Assembly (NCBI GenBank): GCA_021324455.1
Contig: JAJPJA010000017.1
Span: forward strand, 39,611 to 103,610
Direction: 5' to 3'
DNA length: 64,000 nucleotides
DNA from: Pseudomonadota bacterium
GTDB taxonomy: Bacteria > Desulfobacterota > Binatia > Binatales > Binataceae
The position numbers and the translations under genes were made by a program. Shown here piece by piece: positions 25,463 through 33,635 of the stretch (the stretch's first letter is position 1; every line of letters begins with the position of its first letter). Below the pieces are notes generated by a model. The model was not told the DNA's origin and did not search any database. It saw only the letters and a list, made by a program, of their open reading frames with translations.

Positions 25463-27796
25463 CTAACGGTCCGTGCTGTCGCGGGCGGCGGCGATTGCGG
25501 CCTGGCCGAACGCGATACCGCCGTCATTGGCCGGCACCCGGCGATGCGTCAATACGCGGAAACCCAGACTTTCCAAACTTTGATGGACGCGCTCCAGCAG
25601 CCAGAGGTTCTGAAACACGCCTCCGCTGAGCGCGACCAGGTCGAGGCCATGCTGTTGGCGTATGAAGCCGCAAACCTTGACGATGGTGTCGGCCATGCCG
25701 TTGTGAAAGCGCGCGGCGACGATCTCGCGCGGTGTGCCGGCGCGCAGGTCGTCGGCGGCGGCGCGGACCAAATCCGCGCCGCAGATTCGCATCGCGCCGC
25801 AACCGTTGACGCGGGCCGGATACGATCCGCGTTCGGCGGCGTCCGCCATCTGTTCCAGCTCCACCGCCGCCTGTCCTTCGTAATTGACCCGATCGCGCAG
25901 GCCCACGATTGCGGCGGCGGCGTCGAACAGGCGTCCGGCGCTGGAAGTGAGCGGCGAGTTCACCCCGGCGCGCATCGCGGCGGCCACCGCATCCCATCGG
26001 CTGCGGTTGCGCCGGAACACGTCCAGATCGGCGGGCGCTTCATCGGCGTAAGCCGCGGCCAGATAAGCCAGCGCCATCCGCCACGGCTCCTTGATGGCGG
26101 CGGCGCCCCCCGGCATGGGCACCGGCTCGAAACATCCGGCGCGGCGGAAGGAGCATAAATCGGCGATGAGAAACTCGCCGCCCCACATGGTCGCGTCGGC
26201 GCCGTAGCCGAGACCGTCAAACGCGGCGCCGATTGCCGGACCGTATTCGCCGTTGTCGGCCAGACACGCGGCGATGTGCGCATGATGATGCTGCACCGCC
26301 ATCAGTTCGATCCCGCGCAGCCCCAGCGCGTACCTGGTTGACAGATATTCGGGATGGAGATCGTGGACCGCGATTTTCGGATCGATCTCGAACAGCCGGC
26401 GGAAGTGCTCAATCCCTTCAATGAACGAGAGCAGGCTGGGATAGTTTTCAAGGTCGCCGATGTGAGACGAGAGAAAGGCGCTGGAGCCGCGTACGAGGCA
26501 GAAGGTGCTCTTCAACTCGGCGCCGCAGCTCAGCAGCGGACGGCGCGCCGGGAGCGGCAATTTCAGCGGCGCCGGAGCGTAGCCGCGCGATCGCCGGACC
26601 GTCACCTCGCGTCCGCCCGCCGCGCGCACCACGGAATCGTCGGTGCGGATATGAATCGGACGATCGTGGGTTAGAAACCAGTCCGCGATACTCCCCAGCC
26701 GCTCCATCGCATCGCCGTCGCGATACGCGATCGGCTCCTCGGAGACATTGCCGCTGGTCAGCACGATGGGCTCGCCGATCGCCTCGCATAGCAGGTGATG
26801 CAGCGGTGTGTAAGGCAGCATCAATCCGACGAACCGGTTGCCGGGCGCCACGGCGGAAGCCAGCGGCGCCTGCGGATTGCGCCGGAGCAGTACGATCGGA
26901 CGCCGCGCGCTCAGCAGCAGCCGCTCCTCGGCTTCATCAATCAGGGCCAGAACCCGCGCCTGATCGAGGTTCGACACCATCAGGGCGAAGGGCTTGTCTT
27001 CGCGATGCTTGCGCGCGCGCAGCTTGGCCACCGCCGATTCATTGGCCGCCGCGGCCGCCAGATGGTAGCCGCCCAATCCTTTGACGGCGACGATCTCGCC
27101 GCACGCCAGCAGCCGCGCCGCGGCTTCGATCGGGTCTGCGGTTTTTTTCGTCCCCGCGCCCCGCTCGTCGATCGCAAGAGAGCGAGGAGATGCGACCAGC
27201 CGCAGCCGCGGGCCGCAATCCGGACAACAGATCGGCTGCGCATGAAAGCGGCGATCGGCGGGATCGTGATATTCCCTGGCACACAGCGCGCACATCGCAA
27301 ATCCGGCCATCGTGGTGCATTGCCGGTCGTAGGGAATATCGCGGACGATGGTAAAGCGCGGACCGCAGTTGGTGCAGTTGGTGAATGGATAGCGATAGCG
27401 CCGGTTGGTCGGATCGAAGATCTCGCGCAGGCAATCGCCGCAGGCCGCCACGTCGGGCGCGATCAAGGTCCGATGCGGCCCATTGGAACGGCTGCCCGCG
27501 ATGATGAATCCAGTGTCGCCGCGCGGTGGTATTACGGTGGCTGACGCGCGCTCGACGCACGCCACAATGGGCGCGTCGCTGCGCAGACGGGTCTGGAACT
27601 CGGCCAGCGCCGGCGCCGCTCCTTCCACTTCGATGATCACGCCCTGCTCGTCGTTGGCGACGTAGCCCGCCAGACCAAGCCGGACGGCCAGAGCATAGAT
27701 GAAGGGCCGAAACCCGACCCCTTGCACGGTCCCTTCGACCCGAATCAGGTTGCGGATCGGGACTGTTTCGCGTTCATTTGGAGCATCCTGAATCAT
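25463..27796 (-). CDS. hypF: Carbamoyltransferase HypF
   Basis: 777 residues with all HypF domains in order: acylphosphatase-like (RVEGTVQGVGFRPFIYALA, residues ~18-36), two zinc-finger pairs (CGDCLREIFD/CTNCGPRF and CALCAREY/CCPDCGPR, ~117-200), a YrdC-like nucleotide-binding domain (~215-400, e.g. KALRKHREDKPFA-type segment and LPYTPLHHLL) and a Kae1-like domain with the metal-binding VQHHHAHIAACLADNG and the LSGGVFQN loop. HypF makes the thiocarboxamide that becomes the CN ligands of the [NiFe] centre, from carbamoyl phosphate and ATP. hypC, hypD and hypE are not in this window. Confidence 0.97.
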   Translation of the reverse strand: MIQDAPNERETVPIRNLIRVEGTVQGVGFRPFIYALAVRLGLAGYVANDEQGVIIEVEGAAPALAEFQTRLRSDAPIVACVERASATVIPPRGDTGFIIAGSRSNGPHRTLIAPDVAACGDCLREIFDPTNRRYRYPFTNCTNCGPRFTIVRDIPYDRQCTTMAGFAMCALCAREYHDPADRRFHAQPICCPDCGPRLRLVASPRSLAIDERGAGTKKTADPIEAAARLLACGEIVAVKGLGGYHLAAAAANESAVAKLRARKHREDKPFALMVSNLDQARVLALIDEAEERLLLSARRPIVLLRRNPQAPLASAVAPGNRFVGLMLPYTPLHHLLCEAIGEPIVLTSGNVSEEPIAYRDGDAMERLGSIADWFLTHDRPIHIRTDDSVVRAAGGREVTVRRSRGYAPAPLKLPLPARRPLLSCGAELKSTFCLVRGSSAFLSSHIGDLENYPSLLSFIEGIEHFRRLFEIDPKIAVHDLHPEYLSTRYALGLRGIELMAVQHHHAHIAACLADNGEYGPAIGAAFDGLGYGADATMWGGEFLIADLCSFRRAGCFEPVPMPGGAAAIKEPWRMALAYLAAAYADEAPADLDVFRRNRSRWDAVAAAMRAGVNSPLTSSAGRLFDAAAAIVGLRDRVNYEGQAAVELEQMADAAERGSYPARVNGCGAMRICGADLVRAAADDLRAGTPREIVAARFHNGMADTIVKVCGFIRQQHGLDLVALSGGVFQNLWLLERVHQSLESLGFRVLTHRRVPANDGGIAFGQAAIAAARDSTDR

Positions 27797-27924
27797 CGGG
27801 GTGCGGATACGCTCAGAGCAATCCTCTCCCAGCGTGCAAAGGCCCGCCTACATGGCTAACACATGCGGGTGGGATAGGTAAGAATTTTCTTCGGGGCGGC
27901 TGTTGCGGGCGGCGATCCCAACTC

Positions 27925-27949
27925 TTGACAATCAGCGCCATTGCGCTGA
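27925..27949 (+). promoter_or_regulatory. -35-like hexamer and inverted repeat upstream of amidohydrolase
   Basis: TTGACA at 27925-27930 is followed directly by a perfect inverted repeat TCAGCGC (27932-27938) / GCGCTGA (27943-27949) with a 4-bp spacer. The repeat would lie between the -35 and -10 boxes, a common repressor position, though a convincing -10 box was not found. The amidohydrolase start is at 27985, preceded by GGAGG. Confidence 0.4.
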
Positions 27950-27984
27950 AACAAAGGTATCGAAGCACAGCCGGAGGCGTCGCG

Positions 27985-29145
27985 ATGATACCCAGGCACA
28001 TCGTTTCCGCGGACTCACACGTGGTCGAACCGGCCGATTTGTGGACCAGCCGGGTTGATAAGCAGTTCAGAGACCGGGCCCCGCAGGTCAAACCCGACCC
28101 CGAGAAGGACGGGCTTCCCACTCTTTATATAAATGGACTGCGGATGATGGCCATTTCCGCTTTCGGCGCGGCTGGAAGAAGCGGCGAGGAACTCAAGGAA
28201 TTCGAGCAAAGCGCGGGCTACGAAGAGGTTCATCCGGGCGCCTACGATCCGACCCAGCGCATCCGGGCGCAGGAAGAGGACGGCGTCGAGGCGGAGGTGC
28301 TTTACACCAGTCTGGGGATGCCCCTGTTCGGGTTGAAGGACGTCGAGCTGCAGCGCCAATGTTTCCGCGCGTACAACGACTGGCTGGCGGAGTATTGCTC
28401 GCACAGTCCCAGGCGCCTGATCGGAACCGCGCTGATCTCTTTGGCCGACATCCCCGAGGCGGTCAAGGAACTGCAGCGCACGCGCAAGGCAGGCCTTCGC
28501 GGCGCGCAGATTTGGGGTTCGACCCCGGTCCAATATCCCACCTACGACAACCCGGCTTACGATCCGTTCTGGCAGGCGGCCTGCGACCTTGACGTCCCGC
28601 TCTCGCTGCATATCGGCACCGGAGGATCGCACAGCCCGGCGATGACGATGATCAAGGGGCTGGCGAAGCTGGATGAGCACTCGCCCGGTCTGGGACGGGT
28701 GACTGCCTATGTTTATCTTGCCGCCGACATCCAGCAGTCGCTGTACGTGCTGTCGGCGACCGGCGTGCTCGAGCGTTTTCCGCGGCTGAAGATCGTATCG
28801 GCGGAGAACGACACCGGCTGGATGCCGCATTTCCTGTACCGGCTCGACCACGCGTGGAACAAATATCACGCGCTGGGTTCGCCCCGGCGGCTGTCGATGC
28901 CGCCGGCGGATTTTATCCGGCGCCAGGTATGGGCGACTTTCCAGGACGATCCGATCGGTCCCGCCACTTACCAATTCTACGGCGAGGACAAGTACATGTG
29001 GGCCTCGGATTTTCCGCATGGAGACTGCACCTGGCCCAACTCGAAGAAGGTCATCGAGCAGGACTTCTCCGGCGTACCGCAGGAGGTCACCGCAAAAATC
29101 GTATGCGGCAACGCGGTAAAGCTGTATGGGCTGGAGTTGAATTAA
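27985..29145 (+). CDS. Amidohydrolase-2 family metal-dependent hydrolase
   Basis: 386 residues from the ATG at 27985 with GGAGG at 27973-27977. It begins IVSADSHVVEPADLWTSRVD, the usual start of this amidohydrolase-2 subgroup, where the canonical HxH is replaced by D-S-H. The metal-ligand His in LSLHIGTGG and the C-terminal ASDFPHGD Asp/His are present. The family includes decarboxylases and hydrolases of aromatic or cyclic acids (ACMSD-related). It resembles the proteins at 45067 and 46269; the EPADLW/FRDRAP stretch is shared with 46269. The substrate is unknown. Confidence 0.85.
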   Translation: MIPRHIVSADSHVVEPADLWTSRVDKQFRDRAPQVKPDPEKDGLPTLYINGLRMMAISAFGAAGRSGEELKEFEQSAGYEEVHPGAYDPTQRIRAQEEDGVEAEVLYTSLGMPLFGLKDVELQRQCFRAYNDWLAEYCSHSPRRLIGTALISLADIPEAVKELQRTRKAGLRGAQIWGSTPVQYPTYDNPAYDPFWQAACDLDVPLSLHIGTGGSHSPAMTMIKGLAKLDEHSPGLGRVTAYVYLAADIQQSLYVLSATGVLERFPRLKIVSAENDTGWMPHFLYRLDHAWNKYHALGSPRRLSMPPADFIRRQVWATFQDDPIGPATYQFYGEDKYMWASDFPHGDCTWPNSKKVIEQDFSGVPQEVTAKIVCGNAVKLYGLELN

Positions 29146-29162
29146 GCGCGCGCTGACCCGGA

Positions 29163-30533
29163 TCAGTTAGCTTCAGGCTCGCCCAGTTTGCGATACAGAG
29201 TCTTGCGGTCGATTCCCAGCACCGCGGCCGCTTCGCTCTTGTTGCCGCCCACCGAGGCCAGGACGGCGCGGGCGTATTCGCGTTCGAGCTGATCGATGGT
29301 CAGGCGGCGGTTGACTGCGTCTTCGACCATCACGGTCTGCACCTCCCCACCCGCCACCTTGGCCGGCAGGTCGGCGCGCGTGATGCGGTCGTTGCGGCAC
29401 AGAATGACGGCGCGCGAGATGGCGTTCTGCAGTTCGCGGATATTGCCGGGCCACTGGTAATGAGTCAGGCAGGCCACCGCGTCGGGGTCGATCTCGGGAA
29501 TCGAGCGGCCGGCCTCGGCGCTGGCGCGGGCCAGAAAATGCCGGACCAGCGGCATGATGTCCTCGGTTCTCTCGCGCAGCGGCGGCAACACCAGGGTAAC
29601 CGTGGCCAGGCGGTAATATAGATCGAGGCGGAATTTCCCCGCGCTGATTGACTCTTCCAAATCGGAGTTGGTCGCCGAAACGATCCTGACATCGACCGGG
29701 CTCTCTTCGGTTGCGCCCACCGGCCGCACCCGCTTGTCTTCTATCACCCGCAGCAGCTTGGCCTGCAGCAACAACGGCATCTCGCCGACCTCGTCCAGAA
29801 ACAGGGTGCCGCCGCGGGCGGCTTGGAACAGACCGGTCTTGCTCTGGCGCGCGTCGGTGAACGCACCCTTGACATGGCCGAACAGTTCGCTTTCGAGCAG
29901 ATTGTCGGGAATGGCGGCGCAGTTGACCGGAATGAACGGCCCCTGCTGACGGCGGCTGCGGAAATGCAGGGCGCGCGCGATCAATTCCTTGCCGGTGCCG
30001 CTTTCGCCGGCGAGCAGCACGCTGGCGGCGCTATCGGCAATCTGCCCGACGATTTCCAGCACCTCGCTCATCTTGCGGCTGGCCGCGACGATGTTCTCCA
30101 AACCATAGCTGTGGGCCAGTTCGCCGCGCAGCCGTTTGATCTCCTGGCGCAGCTTGCGGTCTTCCAGCGCGCGCGACACCACCAGCAGCAGCTCGTCGTT
30201 GGAAAACGGCTTGGTTATATAGTCGAAGGCGCCCAGCTTCATTGACTCGACCGCGGTCTGAATCGATCCGAATGCGGTGATGATGACCACCGGCAGGTTA
30301 GGCTGCAGACGCTTGAGCTCGGCGTGCAGCTGATGTCCGCTCATGCCGATCATACGCAAATCGGAAATCACCAGATCGGGATGCTCGCGGCGCACCAGAT
30401 TGAGAGCCTCGCTGCCGGAATTGGCGGACAGCGCCCGATAGCCCGCCGAACCCAGAATTTCCGCCAAAAAGTTGGCCATTTCGCGGTCGTCGTCAACGAC
30501 CACGATCGTGCTGCGTTCGTCGTCCATGTTCAT
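29163..30533 (-). CDS. Sigma-54-dependent response regulator (NtrC/ZraR type)
   Basis: 456 residues: a receiver domain (acidic VVDDDRE; phosphorylation Asp D58 in LVISDLRM; Thr and Lys at IITAFGS and ITKPFSNDEL), a AAA+ domain (Walker A AGESGTGKEL, Walker B LFLDEVGEM, and the sigma-54 contact loop present as GAFTDA rather than the common GAFTGA) and a C-terminal Fis-type helix-turn-helix (NKSEAAAVLGIDRKTLYRKL). It should open sigma-54 promoters when phosphorylated. Its start overlaps the kinase stop as ATGA. The sigma-54-type promoter at 32251-32266 before the Czc-type operon is the obvious target. Confidence 0.94.
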   Translation of the reverse strand: MNMDDERSTIVVVDDDREMANFLAEILGSAGYRALSANSGSEALNLVRREHPDLVISDLRMIGMSGHQLHAELKRLQPNLPVVIITAFGSIQTAVESMKLGAFDYITKPFSNDELLLVVSRALEDRKLRQEIKRLRGELAHSYGLENIVAASRKMSEVLEIVGQIADSAASVLLAGESGTGKELIARALHFRSRRQQGPFIPVNCAAIPDNLLESELFGHVKGAFTDARQSKTGLFQAARGGTLFLDEVGEMPLLLQAKLLRVIEDKRVRPVGATEESPVDVRIVSATNSDLEESISAGKFRLDLYYRLATVTLVLPPLRERTEDIMPLVRHFLARASAEAGRSIPEIDPDAVACLTHYQWPGNIRELQNAISRAVILCRNDRITRADLPAKVAGGEVQTVMVEDAVNRRLTIDQLEREYARAVLASVGGNKSEAAAVLGIDRKTLYRKLGEPEAN

Positions 30534-32002
30534 ACACTGGCGGCCAGCTCGGCTTCGCGCCGATGTGACATCGGCAGCGAGACCACAAAGCGCGCGCCCC
30601 GTTTACCCTGCTCCAGCGTGATCTCGCCGTCGTGGTCGCGTATGATCGACTGGCTTACCGCCAGACCCATCCCGGTTCCCTTACCCGGATCCTTGGTCGT
30701 GAAGAACGGGTCGAAGACCCGATCTTTGAATTCTTCATCAACGCCGGGGCCGTCGTCTTCGAACGACAACCGCACTTCCTGGCGTCCGCCGGCAAACCTG
30801 CTCTGCGCGTTGACGCTCAGAACGCCGCCGCTGTGCGCCATCGCGTCCATCGCGTTCATGCCCAGATTGACGAAGACCTGCTGAAGCTGATCGGCGTCGC
30901 AATCGACCAGCAGCGGCAGGGGTCCGAGTTCGCTGACCAGTCGGATGTTGCGATGCTCGGCTTCGGTTTCCAGCAGATGCAGCGTGCGCTGCACGATCGG
31001 GCGGACGTCGCAGGTGATGCTGATCGGTTCGCGCCGGCGGCCAAAATCGAGCAACTGTCTCACGATGCGCGTGATGCGGTCGATCTGGTTGATGATTATT
31101 TCCAGGCCCTGGGTGAGTTTGCGCTCCTCGCGGTCGCCGCGCAGGAGATGCTCGGCGCGTCCGCGGATGACGCCCAGCGGGGTGCCGATCTCATGGGCCA
31201 ATCCGGAGGCGAGGGTGCCGATGGTGGCCAGTTTGTCGGAATGGCGCAGGCGGCGCTCCAGTTCGATCTTGCGTTCGCTTTCGTCCAGCAGCCGCCGGCG
31301 GGCCAGGCTCAATTGGCGCGCCAGCCGCCGGAATTCCTCCGTGATCAGAGTCACTTCGTCGCCGATCATCTCGCGTTCGGAGTCGTCGCCGCTGGAAAGG
31401 CTGCTGACGCGCCGCGACAATTCGGCCAGCGGACGCGAGACGTATTTGCGTGAGACCAGCGGAATCAGAATCGCCGTCAGCAGTACCACCACCGTGCCCG
31501 ACGCAATCGCCGAGACCGTCCTCTGATAGAGGTCGCGCTCGACTTCGGTCCAATCCTGCGCGACCAGAAGGTATCCAAAGGAGGGATCGTTGCCCAGCGC
31601 GGCAATGCGGCAAAACCAGAATCGTCCGGCGGCGTTTTGCGTGAACTCGCTGCTGCCGCCGGCTTTTACCTCTCCCACCACCTCGCTGGGCGGCGGCGGT
31701 TTGATCGGAAAATCGGGCAGCGAATACCATAGCTTGCCCGACCCATCCAAAATGGCGACCGCCATTCCCTGGTCCGCGATGGTTCGCAGTACGGCCCGGA
31801 TATCACTCCATTCGGCCCGCTCTATATCAAGTTGGATGGCCTTGTTGAGGGCCGTTTCGGTGGCGCGGGTCTCGCGCTTCAGGTCCTGCTGAAAGATGTG
31901 GGTCGAGGTTCTGACCCGGTTATAGGTATAAATCGCGACTACCGGAGTCAGCGCGGCCAGCATCCCCACGGCCAGTCGTGTCCCGACCTTCATTTCCGGC
32001 AT
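30530..32002 (-). CDS. Membrane sensor histidine kinase (ZraS/HydH-like)
   Basis: 490 residues from the ATG at 32002, preceded by an AGGG ribosome site. Two transmembrane helices (about 10-26 and 160-183) flank a periplasmic sensor of about 130 residues. A HAMP-like linker (SRPLAELSRRVSSL) follows, then the H-box LAHEIGTPLG (H270) and the ATPase domain (VNLGMNAMDAM, EDDGPGVDEE, GKGTGMGLAVSQ). Division from the efflux operon by a shared regulatory region suggests that it senses periplasmic metal, as ZraS does for zinc; this is inference. Confidence 0.92.
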   Translation of the reverse strand: MPEMKVGTRLAVGMLAALTPVVAIYTYNRVRTSTHIFQQDLKRETRATETALNKAIQLDIERAEWSDIRAVLRTIADQGMAVAILDGSGKLWYSLPDFPIKPPPPSEVVGEVKAGGSSEFTQNAAGRFWFCRIAALGNDPSFGYLLVAQDWTEVERDLYQRTVSAIASGTVVVLLTAILIPLVSRKYVSRPLAELSRRVSSLSSGDDSEREMIGDEVTLITEEFRRLARQLSLARRRLLDESERKIELERRLRHSDKLATIGTLASGLAHEIGTPLGVIRGRAEHLLRGDREERKLTQGLEIIINQIDRITRIVRQLLDFGRRREPISITCDVRPIVQRTLHLLETEAEHRNIRLVSELGPLPLLVDCDADQLQQVFVNLGMNAMDAMAHSGGVLSVNAQSRFAGGRQEVRLSFEDDGPGVDEEFKDRVFDPFFTTKDPGKGTGMGLAVSQSIIRDHDGEITLEQGKRGARFVVSLPMSHRREAELAASV

Positions 32003-32062
32003 TCTAGCCCTAAAGTGGAACCAATGGGATACTGCTGCGGGTTTCAAAAAAGCTGCTCCAAT

Positions 32063-32205
32063 TGGTGACCTAGCCAACTACATGCCAGCCCATCTAACAG
32101 GAGGAATCATCCTGCTACACAAATGGCGGTCACCAGATGGACTGCGGTGGCGCAAGCGACCACACCCAGGTGGGGCAAAATTCCGCTCCGGCCCGAGCCA
32201 TTTGT
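32063..32205. promoter_or_regulatory. Candidate activator-binding dyads between the two-component system and the efflux operon
   Basis: Two pairs of inverted sequences lie about 50-190 bp upstream of the -24/-12 promoter: TGGTGACC (32063-32070) with GGTCACCA (32128-32135), and ACAAATGGC (32119-32127) with GCCATTTGT (32197-32205). Enhancer sites for NtrC-type activators are usually dyads 100-200 bp upstream of the promoter, so either could serve the regulator encoded at 29163-30533. Which is used is not known. Confidence 0.4.
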
Positions 32206-32250
32206 ACTCACCATCGGCGTCCACGGCGTTTCCGGCGAATTTTTAATTGC

Positions 32251-32266
32251 TGGCCTACCCCTTGCT
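32251..32266 (+). promoter_or_regulatory. Sigma-54 (-24/-12) promoter of the metal-efflux operon
   Basis: TGGCCTACCCCTTGCT matches the sigma-54 consensus TGGCACG-N4-TTGCW with the invariant GG (32252-32253) and GC (32264-32265) ten bases apart. Transcription would start near 32276, giving a short leader to the ATG at 32319. This explains the divergent NtrC-family regulator. Confidence 0.7.
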
Positions 32267-32318
32267 TGGGTAAGGCCGTGACGTGGAAGGGAAAGTCTCA
32301 GACTGGTGGCGGAACCGA

Positions 32319-33635
32319 ATGCCGCAATGGCGCGCCGGCTTCGGTGAAAAAAACCTCAGCGCGCCGCAACTGTCGTGGATCGCGGCGCTCGCTCTGCTGC
32401 TGATTGTGCCGCGCAACAGCGCGAACGCGGCTGCCCTCCAAAAGCCGGCGCATCACGCCGCGGTGACGCTGCGGCATGCGCTGGAACTGGCGCGGCGTTA
32501 CAACCCCGACTTGTCAGTGGTGCGCCGGGAGCTGACCGTTGCCAAAGGCGAGCTGCAAAAAGCCAGCTATCTGACTCCGTTCAATATGGAACTGGCAGCG
32601 GAGGCCGGTTACAGGACGCGCAGCACACGTTCGAATTCACAGGATTGGCGCGTCGGGTTCATTCAGGAATTCGAAATTTTCGGACAGCGCGGCTTGCGCA
32701 AAAAAGCGGCCCGAATCGGACTCGACGCCAGCCTGGCGCAATTAAGCGACCAAACCCGCCTGCTCGACGGCGCGGTCAGGATGACCTTTTACGAGACGAT
32801 GCGCGCGCGCCAGGAGGTCGAACTCCTGAGCGAACTGGCCAGGCTCGACTTCAACCTGCTGACGGCCGCGCGTACGCGTCTGGATGCCGGCGAGATCAAC
32901 CAGGTGGAATACAACTCGGCTCAAATCCGCTACGGACAGAGCCATCGGGCCCTAATCCAGGGCGCTGAACGCTACCGGCTCCTGCGCTCCAGCCTCGGCC
33001 GCCTGCTGGGCGGCAAGGCCGGAAACGAACCCGAGCCCGCGGACGAGATCAAAGTGCAGCCGGTGCAGATCGAGATCGAAACCCTGATTGAAGGCGCCCG
33101 CCGCAGCCGCCCCGATCTGCGGGCGCGTCAACTTGACGTGGCCCGGTTCGATACCGAAATTGCCCTGAACCAGCGGCTCAACCTGCCCAATCCGGCGATC
33201 GGTATGTTTCTGGGCCATGAGAACAACACCGAGCGTTTCATCGGCCCGATGGTTGGCTTTGCAGTCCCGCTGTTCAACCGGCGAGTGGGCGAGGCGACGA
33301 TTCTCGCCGGCCGCCGCGCCCAGGCCCAGGATCAACTGCATGCCGCCGAACTCGACGTCGAGCAGCAGGTGCGCGACGCCTACAACCGTTACATGACGGC
33401 GCGTCAGACCCTGAGGGTTTACGAGGATGAGGTGGTTGTACCGGCGCGCCAGAGTTTCGGTCTGCTCGAAGCCGCCTTTACCGAAGGCAAGATCGATTTG
33501 CTCCGGCTCTCGATTGCCGAACGCGAGGCGTTCGAAGCGCGGATGGCGTATGTCGGCGCCTGGTTCGAGCTGTTGGCGGCGCAGGTCGCAATTGAGTTGG
33601 CCACCGGGACCCCGCTTGAGACGACTTCACGATGA
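32319..33635 (+). CDS. TolC/CzcC-family outer-membrane efflux protein
   Basis: 438 residues from the ATG at 32319, which has a GGCGGAA ribosome site; the open frame reaches a GTG at 32283, only a few bases after the predicted transcription start. A signal segment (WIAALALLLIVPRNSANA) is followed by two outer-membrane-efflux repeats with alternating coiled coils (ALELARRYNPDLSVVRREL near residue 52; ARRSRPDLRARQLDVARFDTE near 258), typical of CzcC/CusC. It forms the trimeric outer-membrane duct of the tripartite pump with the next two genes; the downstream start overlaps its stop (ATGA). Confidence 0.9.
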   Translation: MPQWRAGFGEKNLSAPQLSWIAALALLLIVPRNSANAAALQKPAHHAAVTLRHALELARRYNPDLSVVRRELTVAKGELQKASYLTPFNMELAAEAGYRTRSTRSNSQDWRVGFIQEFEIFGQRGLRKKAARIGLDASLAQLSDQTRLLDGAVRMTFYETMRARQEVELLSELARLDFNLLTAARTRLDAGEINQVEYNSAQIRYGQSHRALIQGAERYRLLRSSLGRLLGGKAGNEPEPADEIKVQPVQIEIETLIEGARRSRPDLRARQLDVARFDTEIALNQRLNLPNPAIGMFLGHENNTERFIGPMVGFAVPLFNRRVGEATILAGRRAQAQDQLHAAELDVEQQVRDAYNRYMTARQTLRVYEDEVVVPARQSFGLLEAAFTEGKIDLLRLSIAEREAFEARMAYVGAWFELLAAQVAIELATGTPLETTSR

